This document shows, piece by piece, positions 20,445 to 26,468 of a DNA stretch of 35,788 nucleotides. Positions within the stretch are counted from its first letter, which is position 1, and each line of letters starts with the position of its first letter. Made by a program: the position numbers and the translations under genes. The notes beneath the pieces are model-generated. The model was not told the origin of the DNA and ran no database searches. It saw only the letters and a list, made by a program, of their open reading frames with translations. The stretch lies in IMG/VR virus record IMGVR_UViG_3300030390_001081, positions 453 through 36,240 of that record. The stretch is one strand, 5' to 3'. This DNA comes from a virus.

Positions 20445-20612
20445 TTATTTTTTTAAATATTGATACACTCTAGCTTGTGTCAAGTCTAGTTTTTTTGCTA
20501 TGTCACTTACTTTGTAACCAAAGAATCGTAACATTTTTGCGTAATACGCTTTTTTTTTAGTGCTAAACTTTTTAAGTTTTTTCCACTCTTTTAATTTGCT
20601 GTTGTAATTCAT
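20445..20612 (-). CDS. 55-residue helix-turn-helix protein
   Basis: ATG at 20612, two bases between its stop and the next start. Basic N-terminal half (MNYNSKLKEWKKLKKFSTKK) followed by YKVSDIAKKLDLTQARVYQYL, a textbook helix-turn-helix (S/D-I-A-K-x-L-x-L-(T/S)-x-x-x-V-Y-x-Y-L). Probable small transcription regulator of the phage. Confidence 0.65.
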   Translation of the reverse strand: MNYNSKLKEWKKLKKFSTKKKAYYAKMLRFFGYKVSDIAKKLDLTQARVYQYLKK

Positions 20613-20628
20613 AATTATATTGCTTTTG

Positions 20629-20802
20629 TTAAATTAATCCTTCGTTTGTTACTGTTACTTGTGTTTCTAAAAATTCTAATAAATACTTTGCATAACTAGT
20701 TGCAAATACTTCACCCTGAAAGGTGAACTCTTCTTTTTTAGATGCAACGGCTATGTCATAAGCCTTTTTTAATAACGCTATATTTTTTGATGTTATTATC
20801 AT
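20629..20802 (-). CDS. 57-residue protein, unknown
   Basis: ATG at 20802, one base after the upstream stop codon. Begins MIITSKNIALLKKAYDIAVA; middle KEEFTFQGEVFATSYAKYLL. Mixed helix/strand, no family recognised. Confidence 0.55.
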   Translation of the reverse strand: MIITSKNIALLKKAYDIAVASKKEEFTFQGEVFATSYAKYLLEFLETQVTVTNEGLI

Positions 20803-20803
20803 A

Positions 20804-21127
20804 TTATTTACCGTAATAATCGTTTAGTGCACGTTGTCTACGTGTCTTTGCTTTTTTGTTTATAGGTTTACTTTTTTGTTTTTTAGTTAAACCTCTTTTG
20901 TTAAGTACCTTGCGTCTGTATACAGAGAATATAAATCCACCAACAAAACTCGAACCTGTTAACACAGTCGAACCTGTTAGTATCATTGGCAATACTAATG
21001 TTAGGCATATGTCCCAGTAAGGACCATACCTTTTAATTTTATTGTAATTATTCTTGTAAACATCTAGCAGTGTAAAGGTATATACACCAGCTGCACAGCT
21101 ACCTAACAGTAACCATGTAAGAAACAT
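20804..21127 (-). CDS. 107-residue membrane protein with basic tail
   Basis: Hydrophobic segments at about 1-20 (MFLTWLLLGSCAAGVYTF) and two more at ~40-70 (DICLTLVLPMILTGSTVLTG, SSFVGGFIFSVY), then a strongly basic tail with many Lys/Arg. The tail should face the cytoplasm. Last of a run of four small membrane/coiled-coil genes. No family recognised. Confidence 0.6.
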   Translation of the reverse strand: MFLTWLLLGSCAAGVYTFTLLDVYKNNYNKIKRYGPYWDICLTLVLPMILTGSTVLTGSSFVGGFIFSVYRRKVLNKRGLTKKQKSKPINKKAKTRRQRALNDYYGK

Positions 21128-21303
21128 TATTGTTTTTTGTCCAGGTCTTTTTGTTTTTCGAGCTTTTGTTCACAAGCTGCAACTTCTTCTGATATTTTTA
21201 AATCTTGTTGTCTTAACATATCGACATTAGACAACAGTTCTTTTAAAGTTCTTCTTTTTATTTCTTTTCTTAATTCTCTTTGCAATTCTTTTGATTTACC
21301 CAT
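21127..21303 (-). CDS. 58-residue coiled-coil protein
   Basis: ATG at 21303; its stop shares a base with the next start. Almost entirely charged helix: MGKSKELQRELRKEIKRRTL, LLSNVDMLRQQDLKISEEVA, CEQKLEKQKDL. No family recognised. Confidence 0.55.
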   Translation of the reverse strand: MGKSKELQRELRKEIKRRTLKELLSNVDMLRQQDLKISEEVAACEQKLEKQKDLDKKQ

Positions 21304-21397
21304 TGTTTATTAAATTATAAATTATTAATGTAGTTATTGTAAGAAGCACAACATATATGATGAGTGCTTCAACGATTGGCTGATGTTCTTCTTTCAT
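21296..21397 (-). CDS. 33-residue single-span membrane peptide
   Basis: ATGA-type overlap with the upstream gene. MKEEHQPIVEALIIYVVLLT continues hydrophobic to residue ~28. One transmembrane helix, N-terminus acidic. The overlaps at both ends suggest it is translated. Confidence 0.5.
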   Translation of the reverse strand: MKEEHQPIVEALIIYVVLLTITTLIIYNLINNG

Positions 21398-21486
21398 AGT
21401 TTATCTCCTAGTATTTTAAATATAATAAGTAGATTAGTAACTAATGTGATGGTGTTCATCCATTTTTCTTTAGTTATTTTAGACAT
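21394..21486 (-). CDS. 30-residue single-span membrane peptide
   Basis: ATG at 21486, overlapping the upstream gene by eight bases. MSKITKEKWMNTITLVTNLL followed by IIFKILGDKL: a short amphipathic/hydrophobic helix between basic ends. No family recognised. Confidence 0.45.
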   Translation of the reverse strand: MSKITKEKWMNTITLVTNLLIIFKILGDKL

Positions 21487-21739
21487 CTTGCTTCTCTTTT
21501 GAGAAAATGTCTGCAAAATTAGCAAATACTTCATCCATTTGTTTATTAGGTTCATCTTTAGTTTCGGACTCTTTGTTATCATTAATGTTTGATACTTTGA
21601 TAGCCGTTTTAATAACATCTTTAAGAGTATCGTGCATCTGTACCATTTCTTCAAGAGTGTATTGCACCTCTATCTTACCTAGTTCAAACTGTACTTCTTC
21701 GCTGATGTTTATTTTGATATTCTCTAATTTAAATTTCAT
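21479..21739 (-). CDS. 86-residue acidic protein, unknown
   Basis: Begins MKFKLENIKINISEEVQFEL and is helical afterwards (TLEEMVQMHDTLKDVIKTAI), with an acidic disordered-looking tail. A longer frame on the same strand (to 21654) is only a shadow of this gene and the 30-residue peptide. No family recognised. Confidence 0.55.
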   Translation of the reverse strand: MKFKLENIKINISEEVQFELGKIEVQYTLEEMVQMHDTLKDVIKTAIKVSNINDNKESETKDEPNKQMDEVFANFADIFSKEKQDV

Positions 21740-21741
21740 AA

Positions 21742-22149
21742 TTATTTGAGTTTTGTAATTCTAAAATTATTGTTTATTGGTCTTTTGGAAGCTGATAAGT
21801 ATTTACCTATCTCGCCTTTAACGCTAGCAAACGCATCGCGATATTTTTTTATACTTCCAAATGTATATTCTGTGTGAGTATCCCACAATTGTAATTCCTG
21901 TTCTAGTTGTAGCTCAGAGCTGTAATACTTCTCGAGTATAATGCATGAGCGATGTTCTTTAAGATACTTGTACTTAACCTTCTTGACTTGATAGCCATCA
22001 GGATAACTTTGTACACGCATATTATTAGGAACGACAATAACAATACTAGTGTCCTTATCAGCTCTGTAATAAGGGATACACTTGTTTGTTTGCTCTGCAA
22101 GGATTGCATTTGCTACGAAATCTTTGTTTGAAATTTGAATAGTTGCCAT
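21742..22149 (-). CDS. 135-residue protein, unknown
   Basis: Begins MATIQISNKDFVANAILAEQ; strands TSIVIVVPNNMRVQS and basic KKVKYKYLKEHRSC, ending ASKRPINNNFRITKLK. No domain recognised. It follows an 84-base leader (22150-22233), so may begin a transcript segment. Confidence 0.5.
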   Translation of the reverse strand: MATIQISNKDFVANAILAEQTNKCIPYYRADKDTSIVIVVPNNMRVQSYPDGYQVKKVKYKYLKEHRSCIILEKYYSSELQLEQELQLWDTHTEYTFGSIKKYRDAFASVKGEIGKYLSASKRPINNNFRITKLK

Positions 22150-22233
22150 AGTATATATTTAATTGGCAGTTCGGTAAATGAATACCTAACGAAATCAGTC
22201 GCTAGCTGTTGCTTTATAATGTGTGCTCACTAT
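22150..22233 (-). promoter_or_regulatory. leader with GGTA/TACC hairpin
   Basis: Non-coding gap in an otherwise tightly packed block. GGTA-TTCATT-TACC, flanked by TTCG/GAA that can pair as well, forms a bulged hairpin about 30 bases before the 22149 start codon. No TAnnTTTG box seen. Function unknown; possible translational control site. Confidence 0.3.
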
Positions 22234-22572
22234 TTAATACATATTATCAAAATCTTCTTGTTTTGGTAGTGGTGGTCTTACGTGTACTTCCCACCATTCA
22301 CTACCATCGTATTCACCTCTTGTCATCCATAATCCATGCTTTAGCCATATAGTACCGAAGAGTACTTGATTGCCATACCCTGCATAATAATTAATCTTAT
22401 TCATAATTGATAACCATTTATCAAATTCTGAGTCAGAATGTCCAGGGAACAAACAAATAGGAACTGAATTGTCATACTCTATTTTAGCAGCTTGAATATC
22501 TTTTAATGGAATATCCCAATTTGTAAGTTTCTTTACTATTTCTGCTCTTGCATTTGTTATATCTAAATTCAT
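22234..22572 (-). CDS. conserved phage/bacterial protein, unknown (GTIWLKHGLW...SEWWE)
   Basis: 112 residues. The second half GNQVLFGTIWLKHGLWMTRG EYDGSEWWEVHVRPPLP is a recurrent block in phage proteins ('GTIW...G-x-W-x-x-RGEYDGSEWW(E/V)'), always without assigned function as far as I recall. The N-terminal half is helical, with ICLFPGHSDSEF. It ends two bases before the upstream gene's stop region; operonic. Confidence 0.6.
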   Translation of the reverse strand: MNLDITNARAEIVKKLTNWDIPLKDIQAAKIEYDNSVPICLFPGHSDSEFDKWLSIMNKINYYAGYGNQVLFGTIWLKHGLWMTRGEYDGSEWWEVHVRPPLPKQEDFDNMY

Positions 22573-22573
22573 A

Positions 22574-22921
22574 TTAATATTTTATTATAGCATGGTTAGA
22601 CATTAGTGACATGTTAGAATCTACATCAAAGTATTCAGACCTAACATTTGGTTTAAAGCTTTTAACAGCTTCAATTGCAGATGGAAAGTTATCCATACCT
22701 GCACGTATCACACGCTTAATTAACCAAGTAGTTCTTTCTACTTTATTACCACGTGTTTCAATAACAACCAACTTGTAATTGCTATCTTTTACTTTACTTA
22801 TCAACCTATCATATTTACTAATCTCAGGAGTACATGCTTTTTGCACAGATCCTGTGTAGTAATTACTGCTTGATAAATCTTTTGATGATGCATAGTTTGC
22901 ACCGAAATTGTAATCTCTCAT
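22574..22921 (-). CDS. 115-residue protein, unknown
   Basis: Begins MRDYNFGANYASSKDLSSSN, then strands YKLVVIETRGNKVERTTWLI and helices; ends MSLMSNHAIIKY. First gene after the 459-bp non-coding region, so probably first in its transcript. No family recognised. Confidence 0.5.
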   Translation of the reverse strand: MRDYNFGANYASSKDLSSSNYYTGSVQKACTPEISKYDRLISKVKDSNYKLVVIETRGNKVERTTWLIKRVIRAGMDNFPSAIEAVKSFKPNVRSEYFDVDSNMSLMSNHAIIKY

Positions 22922-23083
22922 CTTAATATATATTGAGAGTTATGCGACAATATTGTCTACGTTTTAAATGCGCTACCATTATTACTTATTCTTAATTATT
23001 AACTTAACTTGAAAATGTCTTTTTTTTTGTATAACTTTGAAGTCATTATCAAACACTTAAATAAATCAACTCTTATAAAACAA

Positions 23084-23149
23084 TACTTAAACTATATAAT
23101 TATACATAACATACTGATAAACAGTTACTTAAGTATTTATAGTACTTAA
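23084..23149. repeat. TACTTAA iterons with palindrome TACTTAAGTA
   Basis: TACTTAA at 23084-23090, 23126-23132 (as the 10-bp palindrome) and 23143-23149, with related ACTTAA copies at 23055 and upstream. Spacings are 42 and 17 bases, near multiples of the helical turn only for some pairs. Candidate binding sites for a phage initiator such as the DnaA domain IV-like protein (inference). Confidence 0.45.
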
Positions 23150-23291
23150 AATAGTATTAAAACTAGTGTTATTGTATGGTAGTATATTATATAACTCTTG
23201 TATTATTACATATAAAATCAATACGCCATAGTTATTTTTTGTATCTATCTTACTACTTATTAGTGTTAAAACAACTAACCTTATAGTAAAA

Positions 23292-23305
23292 CCCACCCAC
23301 CCACC
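23292..23305 (-). other. G-run (possible two-layer G-quadruplex)
   Basis: The - strand reads GGTGGGTGGGTGGG, four G-runs separated by single T's, in a region otherwise almost free of G/C. Single-base loops favour compact G-quadruplexes. It lies in the leader region between two leftward gene groups. Confidence 0.45.
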
Positions 23306-23353
23306 TATAAATTATACATAACTGTACCATTTATCTAACAAAAATTATATAAC

Positions 23354-23367
23354 GCAATGATTATTGC
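23354..23367. terminator. weak hairpin after the 23381-23938 gene
   Basis: GCAAT-GATT-ATTGC, perfect 5-bp stem. In the - direction it follows the stop codon at 23381 and is trailed by an A/T-rich sequence with TTTTT. Low GC content makes it a weak terminator at best. Confidence 0.35.
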
Positions 23368-23380
23368 AACATGTTTTATA

Positions 23381-23938
23381 TTATAAGTTACTTAAGTTTT
23401 TCATATCATTATCTCTTGCTTGTATAGCATCTAAGGCAGCAGTGTATGAGATCCATACATTACTCTTTACCCACTTGCCATCAGTAAAATTACTTTTGGA
23501 CACAGCAATATTAGAGTCAGCAAACGCAGCACCATCTACAATCTTGTAGTATGTACCATTGTCTGTTGTCTTCTCAATCTTGTGAAGTCCTAACTTCTTG
23601 AGCTTGTTAAACACAGTAGACATCTTAGCCTCAGCATGTTCAAGAATCTCTTTTAGTTCAGCACCAGAGTATACTTCCATAAACAAGTTGGACTGAATGT
23701 AGTAGTCTGTAGTAAACCACTCACCATCCTTCTCAGTTGGTACACCAAGTATGATAGTACTGATGTCGTTAATCTTAGTATAGCCAGCTGAATAGCTTGA
23801 CTTAAACTTAGTACGAGCAGATACAGAAATCTTACCTTCTTCGTGTAACTTAGTAACTGGAGTTGCAACTACTTGATTAGTGTTACGAACTCTGTTGTTA
23901 AAGTTCTCTCTGATTTGTTTAGCTGTCATATTTGACAT
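23381..23938 (-). CDS. 185-residue protein, unknown
   Basis: Start taken at ATG 23938 (MSNMTAKQIRENFNNRVRNT); an in-frame upstream ATG at 23971 lies in a structured leader and reads unlike protein. Helical N-terminus, then strands and a C-terminal half with GTYYKIVDGAAFADSNIAVS and NVWISYTAALDAIQARDNDM. Segment LEHAEAKMSTVFNKLKKLGL HKIE resembles a winged-helix (MarR-like) reading helix followed by a wing, so it could be a DNA-binding regulator, but this is weak. Base composition is somewhat richer in G/C than its neighbours. Confidence 0.5.
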   Translation of the reverse strand: MSNMTAKQIRENFNNRVRNTNQVVATPVTKLHEEGKISVSARTKFKSSYSAGYTKINDISTIILGVPTEKDGEWFTTDYYIQSNLFMEVYSGAELKEILEHAEAKMSTVFNKLKKLGLHKIEKTTDNGTYYKIVDGAAFADSNIAVSKSNFTDGKWVKSNVWISYTAALDAIQARDNDMKNLSNL

Positions 23939-24011
23939 ATTGTTCCTCGCCTCATGACATTGTAATAACATGCGGACATCTAACGAGTACGGTCCAGGTT
24001 AATTTTAAGTG

Positions 24012-24055
24012 AACCCTGAAGAGGAGTCGAACCTCTCCATGTTCCAAACAGGGTT
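24012..24055 (-). ncRNA. tRNA-like minihelix (acceptor stem plus T arm)
   Basis: On the - strand AACCCTG pairs perfectly (7 bp) with CAGGGTT. Between them lies a 12-base connector and a T-arm look-alike AGAGG-TTCGACT-CCTCT with the universal TTCGAxT loop. There is no D arm or anticodon arm in between and no encoded CCA. CTGCTAA just upstream looks like a Ser(GCT) anticodon loop, so this may instead be a degraded tRNA 3' half. It lies between two - strand genes. It may be a processing signal, a tRNA relic or a functional RNA. Confidence 0.45.
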
Positions 24056-24057
24056 AG

Positions 24058-24084
24058 CAGACTATATTAAATCTAATACGTCTG
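24058..24084. other. hairpin over the stop codon of the 24062-24286 gene
   Basis: CAGAC plus TATTA on one arm pair with TAATA plus GTCTG on the other (10 bp with a small internal bulge, AATC loop). It includes the gene's stop codon and directly precedes the tRNA-like element on the transcript, so the two may form one structured 3' region. Confidence 0.45.
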
Positions 24085-24286
24085 TTGCTTCAAGAGCTAA
24101 GAGTGCCATACCAGCTACTCTTGTATCCTTACGTAGGTTAGTTACACCTTTGTTACCAGCGTATCTCTTTGCTAGTGTAGAGTGTGCTACTGCTACGGGA
24201 TCTTGGATAAGATTTACCTTTTTAGCTGCAGCCTTTGCTACTTTAGATACTCTTTTTGAAACTGTTGATTTAGGCGACTTTGCCAT
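24062..24286 (-). CDS. 74-residue basic protein, unknown
   Basis: Begins MAKSPKSTVSKRVSKVAKAA, a histone-tail-like Lys/Ala stretch, followed by a helical body (VAHSTLAKRYAGNKGVTNLR) and a hydrophobic acidic end (MALLALEATDVLDLI). First gene of the leftward block, so probably expressed very early. Basic start suggests DNA or RNA binding. No family recognised. Confidence 0.55.
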   Translation of the reverse strand: MAKSPKSTVSKRVSKVAKAAAKKVNLIQDPVAVAHSTLAKRYAGNKGVTNLRKDTRVAGMALLALEATDVLDLI

Positions 24287-24318
24287 AATAATAACGTGCC
24301 AATAAACATACTTAGATG

Positions 24319-24340
24319 ACAGCTACACACGTTCAGCTGT
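24319..24340. other. inverted repeat ACAGCT/AGCTGT
   Basis: ACAGCT (24319-24324) and AGCTGT (24335-24340) with a 10-base loop; CTACA/TGTAG offers an alternative pairing of the same bases. It lies in the divergent control region, upstream of the - strand start at 24286. Confidence 0.4.
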
Positions 24341-24356
24341 AGTTAGTAATTAAAAT

Positions 24357-24401
24357 ATACCACGGGTGTATAAAAAAATCTGCATACACAGGGCGTGGTA
24401 T
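24357..24401. promoter_or_regulatory. nested 14-bp inverted repeat in the divergent control region
   Basis: Outer arms ATACCACG (24357-24364) and CGTGGTAT (24394-24401), inner arms GTGTAT (24366-24371) and ATACAC (24384-24389), with a 12-base A-rich loop and a 1/4-base internal loop. It lies between the divergent gene starts at 24286 and 24453. There is no T-run after either side, so an operator, cruciform or RNA element is more likely than a terminator. Confidence 0.6.
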
Positions 24402-24440
24402 GTAATATGTATGAGTGCCTCACAAATGAAAATTTTTTTT

Positions 24441-24448
24441 TATTTTTG
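24441..24448 (+). promoter_or_regulatory. TATTTTTG promoter-like box next to the start codon
   Basis: TAnnTTTG match, four bases before the ATG at 24453, preceded by a run of nine T's. If used, the packaging/head transcript would be nearly leaderless. No exact TTG at -33. Confidence 0.4.
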
Positions 24449-24452
24449 TAAC

Positions 24453-25439
24453 ATGGATGAAAAACAAATCGCACAAATGGCAAAAGAGACTGGAATAGAT
24501 GTCGAAGTGCTAAAACAATACATAGATAAACTTATTAAAGAAGAGGGATATGATGCTCGTAGTATTAAGAAAAAAACACAAAGAGTAAGTAAAGGTGACA
24601 ATACTAGTCAGGATGAGATTTATTATAATCAAAAATTAAATAACGAGCCAGTATCTAAATATGTAGGTGATGATATATTTTATCCTTTTTCAACAAATGA
24701 TAAAGACGATAAGGTAGGTGTAGACTTTGGTTTTGGTTTAAAGTTAAAAGATAAGAATGGTAATTTTTTATATCCAGAGATTGCAAATAGCGATAAAGAT
24801 ATAGCTAGACTTACAAAAGATGGGATGGACGAAAAAGAATACATGGGACATTTTTACAATGTGGTTAAAGGTAAAATAAAAGGAGCTGAAACAAAATATA
24901 ACGATCATATATTAAAAGGTGATTTTGATGCTAATAGAACATTTGATAAACTTAATGATTACGAAAAACTTTTAATGACCGATACAAATTACAATGTTGG
25001 ATTAAATATTTTTCCTAAAATGATGACAGCTATAAACGCAAACGACTTACAAGGAATTGGACAACAATATAAGCATTTTGAAAAGGGCAAAGCATTAGGA
25101 AGTAGAAACGAAATGAGAAAATCTTTTTTAATTAAGAATTTAGTTATGGAAAAAGGTTACGCTGGTGATAAGCTAGAAAGTTATATGAATAATGTTGCTG
25201 ATACAGGTAAAGGTGTTTTAAGTCAAATAGGAGATTACTTTGATCAAAAAGTAAAGCAACCATTGAATAAAAGTAATTTACCACAAGTAACTTTAAATAT
25301 TCCATTTAAAGATAAATCTGTTACATTAGGTGGGCAGCCACCCATGGAGACTCCTACTCCTCTTGAAGAAGTTAATCAATATAAAATGGATGTTAACCAA
25401 TTGTCTGAGGAGGATATGAATCCTTACGGTATTAATTAA
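24453..25439 (+). CDS. lysozyme-like virion protein (putative)
   Basis: 328 residues from ATG 24453; the open frame from 24366 runs through the inverted repeat and promoter box and is rejected. Residues ~85-220 read like a phage lysozyme: VGVDFGFGLKLKDKNGNFLY (cf. TIGYG-type strand), a helical segment, then LNDYEKLLMTDTNYNVGLNI FPKMMTAINANDLQGIGQQY, matching the 'fNvG....FPk...ai...D' core of muramidases. The catalytic Glu is not obvious. C-terminal tail is Pro-rich. First gene of the packaging/head operon, so a virion-borne or structural wall-degrading protein is likely; confidence in enzymatic function is moderate. Confidence 0.5.
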   Translation: MDEKQIAQMAKETGIDVEVLKQYIDKLIKEEGYDARSIKKKTQRVSKGDNTSQDEIYYNQKLNNEPVSKYVGDDIFYPFSTNDKDDKVGVDFGFGLKLKDKNGNFLYPEIANSDKDIARLTKDGMDEKEYMGHFYNVVKGKIKGAETKYNDHILKGDFDANRTFDKLNDYEKLLMTDTNYNVGLNIFPKMMTAINANDLQGIGQQYKHFEKGKALGSRNEMRKSFLIKNLVMEKGYAGDKLESYMNNVADTGKGVLSQIGDYFDQKVKQPLNKSNLPQVTLNIPFKDKSVTLGGQPPMETPTPLEEVNQYKMDVNQLSEEDMNPYGIN

Positions 25440-25452
25440 AAATAAATAACAT

Positions 25453-25680
25453 ATGAATTTTTTTGAAAGTGCAGATGAAGGTACAGTTATTAAGCATTAT
25501 GATAATGATACTTATGATGTTATATTGTCTTACGAAAGGTTAGACTCTTTAATTAACCACGAAAGACGTGTTATATATCAATTATGTAAAAGTCGGTTTG
25601 CTATTAAAGATATAAAAACTACTGTAGACGATAACAATGTATGGAGAAATACATTTAATGTAGTTCCTAACAATTTTTAG
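25453..25680 (+). CDS. 75-residue protein, unknown
   Basis: Begins MNFFESADEGTVIKHYDNDT; strands TYDVILSYERLDSLI and helix ERRVIYQLCKSRFAIKDIKT. No family recognised. It lies 13 bases upstream of the probable small terminase gene. Confidence 0.5.
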   Translation: MNFFESADEGTVIKHYDNDTYDVILSYERLDSLINHERRVIYQLCKSRFAIKDIKTTVDDNNVWRNTFNVVPNNF

Positions 25681-25688
25681 TACTTTTG
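25681..25688 (+). promoter_or_regulatory. TACTTTTG promoter-like box next to the start codon
   Basis: TAnnTTTG match beginning on the base after the 25453-25680 stop codon and five bases before the ATG at 25694. Same short spacing as the boxes at 24441 and 12574. Confidence 0.4.
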
Positions 25689-25693
25689 CATAA

Positions 25694-26239
25694 ATGTATT
25701 TAGTTAATATAAATAGAGCAGGGGATATTTATAAGGACGATAACGGAGTGATGTTAGTTCTTGAGTTCCAAGAAGTGCTAAAAGCAGAAGGTTTAGGCCA
25801 GACAGCCATGAAGTGGGTCGCATTAGTATGTGACTATGAAAGTCCATATAGACACTTTATTGAAGTTGAGAGAAAAAAAGCAGTTAGTAAAGACCTTTAT
25901 GGTATTTACAAGTGGGAAGGTGAAACTAAACCAAAGGTATTAGCAGCTGTTGATAAATACAAAGAGTTGCAGTTTGATCCTTTAGACGAACAGTTAATAG
26001 CTTTTAATAAAAAGATAACGCAGTTTACTACCTATATGAACAATATGCATATAGATGAAGATACTGCTGAAGGTTTGCAAAAGATAATGATTGGTATCGA
26101 AAAGATATACAAGACTCGTCAGACGCTAGTAGACTCTATAGAGCGTAGGGGTGAAAGACAAAAGATTGCTGGTAATAAGCAATTATCTTTCTTAGAAAGA
26201 AGAAAAGAAATACAAGAGCAAAGTAAGGATAGTGCGTAA
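25694..26239 (+). CDS. probable terminase small subunit or packaging accessory
   Basis: 181 residues. N-terminal MYLVNINRAGDIYKDDNGVM, strand/helix segment, then YRHFIEVERKKAVSKDLYGI and helices DEQLIAFNKKITQFTTYMNN, QKIMIGIEKIYKTRQTLVDS and a basic tail. The position two genes before the large terminase, and the helical, basic make-up, suggest the small terminase. Sequence identity to a known small-terminase family cannot be claimed. Confidence 0.45.
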   Translation: MYLVNINRAGDIYKDDNGVMLVLEFQEVLKAEGLGQTAMKWVALVCDYESPYRHFIEVERKKAVSKDLYGIYKWEGETKPKVLAAVDKYKELQFDPLDEQLIAFNKKITQFTTYMNNMHIDEDTAEGLQKIMIGIEKIYKTRQTLVDSIERRGERQKIAGNKQLSFLERRKEIQEQSKDSA

Positions 26240-26468
26240 TAGAAAAAAAGGATATACAAAAAAGAAAGAGGACATAACTGTAGACTATTTACGTTATCGA
26301 TTCAACTATTTTTACAAGCGAGGGGAGTGGGAGGATGCAAAAAAAGTGAGCGACAGGGCTAACGCCCTGTTTGGTAGGAATCTAGACCAGGAGTTTCATG
26401 CGAAGATACAAGATGATCCGCGTGATCCATTTGGAATAGGTAAGGCAAAAAAAATTAAATATGGGTAA
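26232..26468 (+). CDS. 78-residue basic protein upstream of terminase
   Basis: GTG start at 26232, overlapping the previous gene by eight bases and the terminase by eight bases. Basic N-terminus (RNRKKGYTKKKEDITVDYLR) and a helical middle (RYRFNYFYKRGEWEDAKKVS). May contribute DNA binding to packaging. No family recognised. Confidence 0.5.
   Translation: MRNRKKGYTKKKEDITVDYLRYRFNYFYKRGEWEDAKKVSDRANALFGRNLDQEFHAKIQDDPRDPFGIGKAKKIKYG

Larger units (their letters stand above)
22922..23380. other. 459-bp non-coding AT-rich region; possible origin/control region
   Basis: No credible gene on either strand. It contains many ACTTAA units (two near 23001-23009, then 23055-23060, 23084-23090, the palindrome TACTTAAGTA 23126-23135 and 23143-23149; another at 23389-23395 just inside the next gene). 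It also has a 13-bp direct repeat AATTATACATAAC (23098-23110 and 23310-23322), a short C3A tract (23292-23305) and long A/T runs. Repeated short sites plus a very AT-rich stretch are typical of phage origins or early control regions. Which of the two cannot be told from sequence alone. Confidence 0.5.

Noticed and set aside
21394-21654. 86-codon - strand frame
   Set aside because: Mostly a shadow of the 21479-21739 gene in another frame; only its last 30 codons (from ATG 21486) are kept as a separate small gene.
23240-23340. 25-codon - strand frame in the non-coding region
   Set aside because: Composition is dominated by the G-run and A/T tracts; no overlap with neighbours and no recognisable context.
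23990-24060. Complete tRNA gene on the - strand
   Set aside because: Only acceptor-like and T-arm-like pairings are present; there is no D arm or anticodon stem, and the upstream bases code for the end of a protein. Kept as a tRNA-like element only.
24366-24452. Upstream extension of the lysozyme-like gene
   Set aside because: The extra 29 residues run through the inverted repeat and the TATTTTTG box, and read unlike the rest of the protein; ATG 24453 is a better start.
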